Assembly: GCA_015680865.1 (NCBI GenBank)
Contig: JADAKE010000023.1
Span: forward strand, 73,264 to 137,263
Direction: 5' to 3'
Source of the DNA: Enterococcus lacertideformus
Lineage (GTDB): Bacteria > Bacillota > Bacilli > Lactobacillales > Enterococcaceae
DNA: 64,000 nt
The position numbers were made by a program, and so were the translations under genes. The notes below the pieces were generated by a model that saw only the letters and a program-made list of their open reading frames with translations, was not told the origin of the DNA and ran no database searches. Below are positions 48,565 through 58,395 of the stretch, one piece after another (position 1 is the stretch's first letter; each line of letters begins with the position of its first letter).

Positions 48565-50184
48565 TTATGTAGATAAATTACGATGATACATATACTTGTC
48601 TGTTACATCTCCTAGTTTTTTGTAATTCTTATGTTTAACAATGTCATATTTTTCAGATAAGAATGGATTGACCCCACGTATTTTCAGAATACATTGCTGT
48701 CCTTTTAAACTAGCCACTTCATCTGGATCCATCAAATTACGCCCCAACTTTTGGAAACTTTCATTAAAAGAGCCGCTCGCACCTTTGGTCACACTGATAT
48801 TTCTTTGCTCAATCGTTTCTTTTCCTAGAAGTTTTGAGATATATTCATGGGTACTTTGTTCCATTCCTCCTAAATATAAAAAGACATCACTTGTTACAAT
48901 GATGGTTTCCCAAGTGTCCTTATATAGGGTCTTCAATTGACTGATATTTTGCAAAATAACATTTGTTGAAATTTCGCGACTTCGAATAACTGAGATTACT
49001 TTTTCAAAATCAGGAATCTGTCCGATACTCGCAAATTCATCCAAAATACAACGCACATGACAAGGCAAGCGCCCTTTGTATATATTATCTGCTTTATAAA
49101 CAAGCATATCAAAGAGTTGCTGGTACATCATACTAGGGATATCAAATGGTGATAACCTTACCCCCAAACTAACTAAGATACTTTTTGTTGTTTTATCTCC
49201 AGATAGTTTAAAAATTTTGTATTGCGCAACAGCAAAATTGGTTGGATCTTTTTCCTCTAACTCATTGAATAAAATATCTAAAGGACTGACAAAACCTGGA
49301 ACATCTTCTTGAATGTCCGCTAAACGGACAAGTTCAATGACATTTCCTAATGTTCGATCTTCTTCAACGACTTCTTGGATCAAATAACTAAAAATAGCCA
49401 TTAGTAGGGCAGTTTATGCTTTTTCCCAGAAATCATCGCCACCCTTTTTATCAGGGTTTGACGTATTCTTAATTAAATTATTTACGATTTTTAAAATATC
49501 GTCTTCTGTTTTGATGTAATTAAAAGGGTTGTAGTGATGTGTATCTCGCCGATTAATCAAATCAAAGACCTTGATTTTATACCCAGCTTCTTCAAACATT
49601 TTCCCAGTCTCCATCAATAATAAACCTTTTGAATCACTAACAACATAAGAAGAATGCATCTGCATCAAATTCGGTTTCACATAGAACAGTGTCTTACCAC
49701 TACCAGCTCCTCCAACAACAACCACATTTTTGTTTCGATTAAAATTATCTTTGCCTGTGATTTTCATTCTCCCAGATAAAGACAAACTTTCGGTTTTTGT
49801 TAATAAGATATTAAAATCTTTTTTCTTAGCCAAAAAAGCTTTGATGTCACGATATTTCCCCCATCTGGCACTCCCGTATTCCTCTCCTGGACGAATCTTT
49901 TTTTCATCGAATGTTTTATACAACACAAATAATCCATAGGCGAGCACCAAAATACCACTTCCCATTAACGGCTTCATAGCAAAGGAGAAGTGAAACGAAA
50001 AATCAGAAATTTCATCCACCGTCTGCAAGAAGGATGCAGTTATTTTTTCTAATAATGGTACTGCTTCATATTGGGAAGATAATAATAAAAAAACCGTACG
50101 GTTACCAATATAAAGTACTGAACTGACCACAATGACATGAACAATCCATAGTTGGCGCTGCAATTTTTTCAAATGTTTTATCAT
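48565..50184 (-). pseudogene. VirD4/TcpA-type coupling protein, nonsense mutation
   Basis: The N-terminal part has two transmembrane helices and Walker A (VVVGGAGSGKTLFYVKPNL), ending GGDDFWEKA before a TAA at 49414-49416 (codon 257). The same frame continues TALLMAIFSYLIQEVVEED, and then the second half shows Walker B CILDEFASIGQIPDF and VILQNISQLKTLY. Homologues have WEKAE-TALL, so GAA became TAA by one substitution. Restored length is 539 residues, normal for PcfC-like proteins. Coupling proteins bring the relaxosome to the channel. Confidence 0.9.
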
Positions 50185-50227
50185 CCTTTCTTTTAAATGA
50201 ATTTTTTATAAAGATACTTGCCTTTAA

Positions 50228-53101
50228 TCAACTAATTTCTTCGGCGATAGGTCCTTTTGAGCTTTTGGATTGTGTTTGACGTGCTACGTCTTTCCTCATA
50301 TTCGATGTTGATTGACCAATTGCATTTTCGGTCAATTTCGCAAATCTCTCCGGTCCTTTTCTTCTCTGTTGCTGTCGTTCACCTTCATGCACTTCTACAG
50401 AGAAAGGCATTGAGGCATTTACCTGATCGTTTGAGCTAATTGATCCACGTTGTCTAGTAGCTTTTCTTGTATTTATTTGTTCTTGATTTATTGTCTGTAC
50501 TTGATTTATTGTCTGTTCGTGATTTTCATTTTTTGTAATTGAAGAAACTAGCTCTTTAAATAAATTGCCTAATGAAACATGTTGCCCTTTTTCTTTATCT
50601 TCTTTAAATTTTTCCATAATTAACTGTTCACGATTTTTATTTTCTCTATTTGAAAGCTTGTTTTGAATCGGTTTAAGGATAAGTTTATCTACTAAGATCA
50701 TTGCCCAACAAGAGATAAATGCACTTGCGGCTGCTAAAACTGCCGACCCTACAACAGAACCTGCTAAAGCTGGGAATGCAGCTCCTAAAAAACCGCCTCC
50801 AGCGAAAGTTAAAGCAACCATCATGCTAATCGTTAAGGCAAGCGAAAATTTATTATTCCATATACGTTTGCCTGCGCTCTTCAAGAAATCTTGTGTTTTG
50901 TTCTTTAATCGAGTCCCAAAAGGTAACTTCTCTCCGGTATAAGGGTCAAGGCCATTTGAGCGCCTCTCTTTTTGTTCAAGTGTCAGTGTTTCAGAATGCC
51001 CAAAAGGAAGTACTTGTTTCACTTTTTTAACAACTGGCGTAATTGTTTTTTCTTTAGCTATCTGCAACCCTTGTTTCACTTTGTTTCCTACATACATTAC
51101 TGGACTAAAAGCTTTTTCTATTTTTTTCGTTGCATTCGGAAATTTATTTTTGAACCCTGTAGTTACTTTTTCAGTGATTTTAGGAATAATTTTGGAAACC
51201 GCATTTAATACTTTTTGCCCAACATAACTACCGATAAGCAATGTCTTTACCGAGTTTATAACTTGTGCACCTTGGTCTGCAAATGAGACTCTAGGCATCA
51301 CACTCTGCACATAACTAGGAATTGCATTAAGAAAAATCATCGGTGCAAACCACAATGCTTGACGCCCTAAAAAAACATAAGTTGAAGGTCGTGAAAACAT
51401 CTTATACCAGCGATTTTTAAGATCTTTATGGTCTGTTGCTTTTAACTCTTTGACTTTTTCTTCTAGTTCAGCTGTATGACGCTTAATATCCGCAAACTCT
51501 TTTTCATCTTTGGGCTTTGTTTTTTCTATATATTCATTTAATTTTTCTTCATTTCCTAGTATCTTGTTTACTTTATCTAACAATTGTATGTTTTTAGCTA
51601 ATTCAAATTTTTCTTCGTTTCCTAGTATCTCGTTTGCTTTCTCTAATAGTTGTATGTTTTTATTAGCTAATTCATAACTTTCTTCTTTTCCTAGTATCAC
51701 ATTTTCTTTCTTTAATAATTGCATGTTTTCATCTAATATAAACTTTACTTTTAGCAGTTTATCATCTATATTTTCTTCTTTATTTTCAAGTATCTCATTT
51801 ACTTTCTCTAGTAATTGTGGGGTTCCAGCTAATATAGTTTTTACTTCTAGCAGTTTTTTCTCTAGCTGTTTGCTTTGCTTTTTTGTTGGATCAAGGAAAA
51901 AATTATCTAGTGGACCTAAATTTAATAATTCATTTTGTAGACGAATTTCTTCCGTTAATACAGCTGACTTTGCTTGCAAATTATTTATAATCGCTACCTT
52001 AGTTTCTTCGGAGACTTTATTAGCTGTACTTGTATGTGTTTCCTTATTCAATATCTCTTCTGTCTTTGTTTGCTGATTACTACTCTCATTACTTTCCACT
52101 TGGGGAGGTACCAGTTGATCATTGGAATCTCTATCTATTTTAAGGAATGAGTTTTTGTCTGGTTCTTTAGATAGAAGCGTAATATTTTCTTGATTATTCT
52201 CATATAGTTTTCCCCTAAGTATTGAGCTTCCATCTGGCGATTCATAAGGCTTTTCATCTTCCTTGCCATTCCGATTTAGTTTTGGTCTGGAATTTCCGGA
52301 AATTGGATCTACTTCTGATAGAGACTTATCATCTTTGCTATCCACCTTAGAATTACTAAGACTTACTGGCGGTTTAGGAATCGGCTCCATCTCTTTATTT
52401 ACTATTTCTAAAACTTTTGCCATATCACTGGACTCAACGCTCGCTGAAGCACGATCGCCATCAGTTGCTGAAGTTAGCTCCATATGTTTTGTGTGTACAT
52501 GTTTTTTTAATTGCGTAAGTTTCTGTTTTAAGGCATCTATTTCTTTAGATAAGTTATTTACAATTTCTTGATTACCATTTAGATGATGTCTTGCTATAGC
52601 TATTCTTATATTAGAAAGATGAGTAGCAGACTCCATCCCACCAGGTTGAAAAGCTTTTTCTGGGTTTTTGCTTAGTTCCGGTAACGAATTTGTTAGTTGA
52701 CTTAATTCTTCTATTTTCCTTGTTGCTGCGTCTTTCGCTTCTACCAATCCTGCGTTTACTTCTTCAGAGAGTTCTTTTATTGCTTCCGGACTTTTACCAG
52801 GTGCCTCTGTAAGTAATTTTATCTTTAATTCAAGTTCTTTTTTTTCTCTAACTAGATTGTTCATGGTCGAAGCAATATTTACAGAAGTCGTTGAGAGTTT
52901 TAATATTTCTAGCAAAAATTCTTTAGCAGCAGCCTCTTTAGTACCCTCTTTTTTATCCTCCCCAACTAAGTCATTCTTTTCTTTGATTACTTTTAACAAT
53001 ATATTTCTTTCTTTTTCATCAAAGGTACCGATAATAACATTTATAGCATGATCCGTTAAAGAAGAATTATTGTCTTTGATGATATCGTTGTTACTTTCCA
53101 T
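50228..53101 (-). CDS. Large coiled-coil membrane protein of the conjugation module
   Basis: 957 residues. Residues 1-560 are charged and predominantly coiled coil (KKELELKIKLL, NLSKEIDALKQKLTQLKKHV). Residues 415-520 carry about three imperfect repeats of ~28 residues built on NIQLLEKANEILGNEE. Hydrophobic segments lie near residues 565-595 (ALWFAPMIFLNAIPSY) and 747-803 (LALTISMMVALTFAGGGFLG, VLAAASAFISCWAMIL), and the C-terminus is basic and Gln-rich. A GGGAG site precedes the ATG. It sits between a small membrane gene and the coupling protein. I do not recognise the family; it is intact, unlike most of its neighbours. Confidence 0.7.
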   Translation of the reverse strand: MESNNDIIKDNNSSLTDHAINVIIGTFDEKERNILLKVIKEKNDLVGEDKKEGTKEAAAKEFLLEILKLSTTSVNIASTMNNLVREKKELELKIKLLTEAPGKSPEAIKELSEEVNAGLVEAKDAATRKIEELSQLTNSLPELSKNPEKAFQPGGMESATHLSNIRIAIARHHLNGNQEIVNNLSKEIDALKQKLTQLKKHVHTKHMELTSATDGDRASASVESSDMAKVLEIVNKEMEPIPKPPVSLSNSKVDSKDDKSLSEVDPISGNSRPKLNRNGKEDEKPYESPDGSSILRGKLYENNQENITLLSKEPDKNSFLKIDRDSNDQLVPPQVESNESSNQQTKTEEILNKETHTSTANKVSEETKVAIINNLQAKSAVLTEEIRLQNELLNLGPLDNFFLDPTKKQSKQLEKKLLEVKTILAGTPQLLEKVNEILENKEENIDDKLLKVKFILDENMQLLKKENVILGKEESYELANKNIQLLEKANEILGNEEKFELAKNIQLLDKVNKILGNEEKLNEYIEKTKPKDEKEFADIKRHTAELEEKVKELKATDHKDLKNRWYKMFSRPSTYVFLGRQALWFAPMIFLNAIPSYVQSVMPRVSFADQGAQVINSVKTLLIGSYVGQKVLNAVSKIIPKITEKVTTGFKNKFPNATKKIEKAFSPVMYVGNKVKQGLQIAKEKTITPVVKKVKQVLPFGHSETLTLEQKERRSNGLDPYTGEKLPFGTRLKNKTQDFLKSAGKRIWNNKFSLALTISMMVALTFAGGGFLGAAFPALAGSVVGSAVLAAASAFISCWAMILVDKLILKPIQNKLSNRENKNREQLIMEKFKEDKEKGQHVSLGNLFKELVSSITKNENHEQTINQVQTINQEQINTRKATRQRGSISSNDQVNASMPFSVEVHEGERQQQRRKGPERFAKLTENAIGQSTSNMRKDVARQTQSKSSKGPIAEEIS
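51540..51850. repeat. Imperfect tandem repeats of about 70-85 bp in the coiled-coil gene
   Basis: Blocks containing TTTCCTAGTATC, then TTT(A/C)(C/T)TTTATCTAA or similar, then AATTGTATGTTTTT recur in order three to four times with insertions of whole codons. They encode the NIQLLEKxNEILGNEE coiled-coil units, so length change here would lengthen or shorten the rod. Confidence 0.75.
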
Positions 53102-53181
53102 GTTTTAATCTCCCATTTTTTAATCATCAGATAACTTCTGACCAACATTTTACTGTACAAAGTATGAACGACCTTTCTGTT

Positions 53182-53499
53182 CTATAATGCTACTTGTAAT
53201 GATTTTTTTTGAGAAGATGTCCTCTCTCCCGCACTGTTATTACTTATCCGCTGTGCATCACCCGTCAATTCCTTTAGTGGTCTCCTATTTTTAGGACTAG
53301 GTTGACGATAATCTGAACTTAAACTACTTAATCCTGAACCGCTATAAGATGAATCATCACGAGTTGTTGCTTGTTTTTCTTTAGTTGCACACTGATAAAT
53401 AGCTTTACCTATCTTCCAAGGAACGACAAAAACCATTGTAGCAATACACTTTAATCCCTTCCAAAGACAATTTAGTAATAAATAATCTTCAACTGCCAT
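53182..53499 (-). CDS. Small membrane-anchored protein, first gene of the conjugation cluster
   Basis: 105 residues with one hydrophobic segment (residues 8-34, GLKCIATMVFVVPWKIG) followed by a Ser/Arg-rich polar tail (SYSGSGLSSLSSDYRQPSP). AAGGAGGAAAAG precedes the ATG. Family not recognised. Being the first gene, the operon promoter should lie at about 53500-53600. Confidence 0.6.
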   Translation of the reverse strand: MAVEDYLLLNCLWKGLKCIATMVFVVPWKIGKAIYQCATKEKQATTRDDSSYSGSGLSSLSSDYRQPSPKNRRPLKELTGDAQRISNNSAGERTSSQKKSLQVAL

Positions 53500-53612
53500 T
53501 CTCTTTTCCTCCTTAAAATAATTTGTTTGATTTAATCATACCTGATGTCATTCTCAAATCAGTGCCGATTTTTTCAAAATTTTTAAAATTGTGGTAGAGC
53601 ATACTCAATAAA

Positions 53613-55037
53613 CTAGGAAGAATATAAACATGTTTCAAAATTTGACCAAAAAATTGGAGTGGGTACTTTTGATATTTTTATGATATCGGCGGTAATACGT
53701 TCAAAATTTAGTGAGAGGTCAGTTAGTATCAGGTCATATTGATTCACTACTTGATAATCGACAGCAAAAATATCATGTTCATAGATATCAATATTTTTAA
53801 AAAAAGGGTATTTATTCAAAATGACTTTTTTATAGAGTAAAGATACACCGATTTCTTGTTAGCTTAACACTAAAATAGATTTTTCTTTTACTTTCGGTTC
53901 AATCATACGAAGCAATTGGCTAGACGAAATAAGTAATTCTAATAACAAATCTTTATGTAATAATTCACTTTCTTCAATAAAACTAAGTTCCGAAACAACC
54001 AAAGCACGATGATAAGCTTGCCAAATTTTAGGATTATTTTGCATCATCTTTTTATAAAAAATATCCGCATAACTGACTTTAAAAACCATTAACTCTTTGT
54101 AAAAATTGATATAGTCAAAGTAGTAATCAATTTTTCTTTTATTGATTGTTGTCTCAATATTTAACAATGAATAAAAATGAGTTAAAAACTTTTCAATTTT
54201 TATCGACATTTGTTCACAACTATTTTCATCTTCAGAAAACAGCAAACCAAGATAAGAACTTAATATATTTGCTACATTGTCCTTGTTTACATGAAATTTA
54301 TATTTCTGATTCATCAACGTAGCAAAAACCATATCGTTTTGGATGACGGATAAAATCATATTGACGATATTTTCTTTATTAGTTAATTCCACTTCAGGTA
54401 CAAAATGATTATTCCCTATACGGATAATCGAAATAAAAATATAGTAAACAGAGTAAATGATTTTAGGTGCGCTAGCTGTTTTATTATGTATTTTAAGGCA
54501 TCTACGCAATAGTTGATAAATCGTATCAAAGTAAGGGAAACCTTTAACTCGATATATTTCTTTAAACATACTTGCAAATAGCCTTCGAATCTCTGTTTCA
54601 TCCCCCACAATTACCAGCTTTGATTGTATATCAATCTGGATATCCATATGTGCATTGTAAAAATATGTATTGATTTTAGACACGATCCTGCGAATACTTG
54701 TTTTACTTAAAAATAACGAATTGGAAATCTCAGCTAGTGTAGGCTCTGAAATGACGATGTATTTTAATATTTTAACGTTGATTGAATTATTCAGAATTTT
54801 TGTGAAAACATCATCCAAGTTGATATTTTTAGGTATTGTTAATGTTACCTCTTTATAATGATTGATGCCAATATGTACAGGAAAACAAGAATCATTAAAA
54901 TGTTCAATATCTGCAACAAGCGTTTTATCTGTAATAGCGAGTTTCTTCGCTAGTTCACTGACGTTGAAGGTTTCTGTGTTCAATAAATAAAACAAGGCAA
55001 ATTGTCTTTCTAATTGCTTTTCAAGCAACCCCATCAT
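53613..55037 (-). pseudogene. Mga/PRD-like regulator 1, nonsense mutation
   Basis: The start ATG follows GGGGATAAATA. Residues 1-60 hold an Mga-type HTH (VSELAKKLAITDKTLVADIEHF), a second HTH (LAEISNSLFLSKTSIRRIVSKIN) lies near 95-120, and PRD-like helices follow. The frame stops at 53859-53861 after SILVLS, then stays open in the same frame (QEIGVSLLYKKVI, IDIYEHDIFAVDY, QYDLILTDLSLNF) to 53613. The paralogue at 55438 reads ISYQEKH at this point, so TAT became TAA. Without the stop the protein would be 474 residues, with a C-terminal EIIB-like domain that is now detached. Confidence 0.85.
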
Positions 55038-55437
55038 TATTTATCCCCTTTCTTTTACACATAAGTGTATCGTACAGTCACTTCTTTTATTTCTCAATAT
55101 TTTTTTTTTAGTATTATAAAAATAAGTTCTAAAAAATAAGTTTATTGATGTTATAATGTTTGGTTGAACTTATAAAAAATACATATTGTTTATGAAAAAT
55201 AAATTCAAATAACAAATATAAAAAATAATTATTATTTTATTGTTTTAAAAATAAATAATGTAATTGTTTAAAACAATAATAAAAAACGTTTAAACCTTAA
55301 AAAAGTATGATAAAATAATGTGTATATCAACAAGAAAGGCGGGGAGAATAGATTTCTAAGAATTTGAAATCTTAACAAAAATGATAAAATAATTTATTTT
55401 ACTTGAAAAAACTTCGGAGAGACAAGTAAAGTTAGCT
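55038..55437. other. AT-rich divergent region between the two Mga-like genes
   Basis: About 400 bp, over 80% A+T around 55130-55320. An AAAGGCGGGGAG stretch near 55335 resembles a ribosome binding site without a following gene. It probably holds the promoters of both regulators. Confidence 0.5.
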
Positions 55438-56716
55438 TTACTTTTATGTATGAAGTCTATGGATTGTGATACATTAACAAAACAACTAAATGTAACAAAA
55501 AAAAAACATTATTAAGTGACATTGTCTTTTTTAATCACACTTATTCACCTGTTATAATTAAAATTGATCAATTTCAAATTACATCCTTAAAAATGCCAAA
55601 TGAGATGAATTTAGAAGATCTCATCAAAAAAATCTTGAACCATTCTACAAATGTACAAATTCTAAAAACAATTTTTTTATCGGAACCCCCTCTATCAAAA
55701 TTGCTTCTCAGTTACAAATTGTGGGAGACGAAAGTTTTATACGTCATTTTTTTTGTAGTATGCTTCGCGAAATTTATCATCCACAACAATTACCTCATTT
55801 TGAGTACATATTTGATCTACTGCAGCGTTATCATAAAAAGAATCATACAATTGCTTCTGTAAGTACATATAAATTAATTTTAAATAGCTATTACTTTTAT
55901 ACATCGATCATTCGTGTTGGACATGGACATACGATTGTATCTTCTTCGCTAAAAGAAACAGTTAATGAAACAATCTTTTTTGAATTATTAAAAACAAATA
56001 CTGTCCTTTGTTCTATTATTGAGAAAAAATATAACTTTAGTATTACAAAAGCAAATATTCATAATTTATTAAGTTCAACTACTCATTTATATTTTTTTGA
56101 TACAGCAACTAGCGGATTAAACAAACAAATGAAGCTTAACCAATTAGCTCATTGCTTTTATGCTTATCTAGACATTGATATTTCTCTGACTCCAGAGGAC
56201 CTGCAATGCCTCAATGATTTTGTTTGTTTCAACAAGCGACTCCAAACTTTTAAAACTACGTACATAGATATTTTATCTGAAACACTAATCAAAGAATCAC
56301 CACGATTACTCAAGGCCTATGAAAAAGCAGTCAATCAAGCCGATTTACAAATAATCAAAAAAAATCAATTTCTTTATGAAGAATTACTTTTAGAATTAAT
56401 TACATTATCACCAAAATTATTGACCATCCTTTTTCCTTATAAAAGTCATTTATCTATTTTAATCATTTCTTATCAGGAAAAGCATATTCTAGCTTTTTAT
56501 AAACAACTTTTATTAAAAAAAATACCTGCTTTACATAAAATCGATATTTACCAAGAAAATATCTTTTCAGTAGATTATAAAAAAATCAATCAATATGATT
56601 TAATTTTAACGGATATCGAACTTAAAAAAACTAAAATTTCAACACGGATACTAAAAATATCAAAAATACCTACTTCTTCTTTTTGGAATAATTTAAAAGA
56701 ACTGATTTACCAATAA
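55438..56716 (+). pseudogene. Mga/PRD-like regulator 2, deleted and frameshifted
   Basis: This is a diverged copy of the regulator on the other strand. The first HTH is degenerate (CDTLTKQLNVTKKKTLLSDI) with an in-frame stop in its spacing. After TIFLSEP about 40 residues including the second HTH are missing, and the frame shifts to QIVGDESFIRHFFCSML. From there to 56716 it is open and collinear with regulator 1 (QYDLILTDIELKKTK, SKIPTSSFWNNL). Without either HTH it cannot bind DNA in the normal way. It lies divergent from regulator 1. Confidence 0.85.
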
Positions 56717-56789
56717 CTAGCTGAAAATGTTTTCTCTTTAAATGAACATCATTCTACAAGTAGATAGAAACACAAACGACTGAATGAAA

Positions 56790-56876
56790 AAAGACAGATA
56801 CAAAAGTATGAAAAGCTTTTTTGATTTTTTGCGCTTAATTCTTGGAGCAGACCATGCTGTTCACAAACTCTTCTCC
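56790..56876. repeat. Dispersed palindromic repeat, partial copy 5, overlapping gor
   Basis: TATGAAAAGCTTTTTTGATTTTT then GCGCTTAATTCTTGGAGCAG and ACCATGCTGTTCACAAACTC match the right half of copy 3. Positions 56835-56876 are the last codons and the stop of the glutathione reductase gene. Confidence 0.7.
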
Positions 56877-58196
56877 ACCAGTTGGATGGATAGCGACTGT
56901 GTTATCAAAATCTGCTTTGGTCGCACCCATCTTGATCGCTACTGCAAAACCTTGTAACATTTCATCTACACCTACGCCGATGGCATGTAAACCAATGATT
57001 TTTTCTTCTTCACCAACACAAATCAATTTCATTTCACATTTTTGTCGATAGTCATTTAAAGCAAAATACATGGGTGTAAATCGTGAACGATAAACTTTGA
57101 TCTGATCACTTCCATAGGTAGCCAATGCTTCATCTTCTGTTACACCGATCGTTGCAATTGGTGGATGGGTAAATACAACTGTTGGTACTAAGTGATAGTC
57201 TAGATAAGAATTTTCTTTCCCATTAAATAGCCGTTCAGATAAACGTCGACCTGCAGCAATTGCCACTGGTGTCAAATCAATTTTACCGATCACATCTCCC
57301 ACAGCAAAAATATGTGGATCTGTGGTATTTTGATATTTATCAACTTTTATAAAACCATGTTCATCTAATTTTACTTGGGTATTTTCTAATCCTAATTGAT
57401 CGGTATTAGGCACTAGACCACCTGCAAACAATACACAATCACCAGAGAGTCGTTCACCATTTTCAAATACAACTGTATACTCATTGTCGTTTTTGATGAT
57501 TTCTTTAGCTATATGTCCTGCGCAAGTTTTGATCCCAGCTTCTTGATACATCTCAACTAAGTTATCAGATAGCATTTTATCAAAAGTTCGTAATGGACGT
57601 TCTTTTCGATACGCCCACATTACCTCACTACCTAGTCCGTGTAAAACACCAGAGAGTTCTGCGGCAATATAACCTGCTCCTAAAACAATTGTCCGTTTTG
57701 GTAATTCTGTCATCTCAAAGAAGCCATTTGAATCAATCGCATATTCGCCACCAGGGATCGTCATTTTGCTAGGCTTACCACCAGTTGCAATCAGAATTTT
57801 TGTTGCCTGATAGGTTTCTCCATTTACTTCCACGGTTTGGCTGTCTATAAAGGTAGCATACCCTTTAATTGCATTCACTTGATTACTATCCAAGCCACGT
57901 TGATAAGCACCATGTAAAAATTCAATATATTTCTCACGTTTTTCAACTAATTTTTTGAAATCAACTTTTTGTACATCTGCTTGAATCTCATAACTTGAAG
58001 CATCTCTTTCAATTGTTTCTAAAATAGTGCTCGCTTGCCACATCACTTTTTTAGGGACACAACCGACATTTACACACGTACCACCTAGTTCATTTCCTTC
58101 AATCAATAAAACCTTTGCACCGTACATACCGGCCCGATTTGCTGAAGCAATCCCACCGGAACCACCGACGATAAAGATATAGTCATAAGTTTTCAT
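56835..58196 (-). CDS. gor: Glutathione-disulfide reductase with repeat-derived C-terminus
   Basis: 453 residues. The enzyme reduces oxidised glutathione with NADPH. The FAD-binding start ([13 protein letters not shown]), the redox-active disulfide ([13 protein letters not shown]), the NADPH-binding [20 protein letters not shown] and the interface His-Pro ([12 protein letters not shown]) are present. Homologues end soon after EEFV (usually TMR); here NSMVCSKN is encoded by the inserted palindromic repeat, which also supplies the stop. The active-site His-Pro-Thr lies before the junction, so the enzyme may still work. GGAGGTATAAC precedes the ATG. Confidence 0.92.
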   Translation of the reverse strand: MKTYDYIFIVGGSGGIASANRAGMYGAKVLLIEGNELGGTCVNVGCVPKKVMWQASTILETIERDASSYEIQADVQKVDFKKLVEKREKYIEFLHGAYQRGLDSNQVNAIKGYATFIDSQTVEVNGETYQATKILIATGGKPSKMTIPGGEYAIDSNGFFEMTELPKRTIVLGAGYIAAELSGVLHGLGSEVMWAYRKERPLRTFDKMLSDNLVEMYQEAGIKTCAGHIAKEIIKNDNEYTVVFENGERLSGDCVLFAGGLVPNTDQLGLENTQVKLDEHGFIKVDKYQNTTDPHIFAVGDVIGKIDLTPVAIAAGRRLSERLFNGKENSYLDYHLVPTVVFTHPPIATIGVTEDEALATYGSDQIKVYRSRFTPMYFALNDYRQKCEMKLICVGEEEKIIGLHAIGVGVDEMLQGFAVAIKMGATKADFDNTVAIHPTGGEEFVNSMVCSKN

Positions 58197-58395
58197 GTTA
58201 TACCTCCAAATTTAAAGGGTCCTTTAGGTAATTTCCCTCTCACGTTAGATAAATCTTCCAAGAGAATAAATAAATCATTTAATTTCTAGGATTCTCTTTA
58301 CCCTTACAAAAAATAAGTGTAACACGTTTAAACAGATAATATGATTTTGATGCTTATGTTTGTTATGTTAGGAGTACGAATAAACTTATTTTTTC

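Noticed and set aside
39713..53499. Complete ICE with attachment sites
   Set aside because: No integrase, relaxase or flanking direct repeats could be seen; only the T4SS part is supported.
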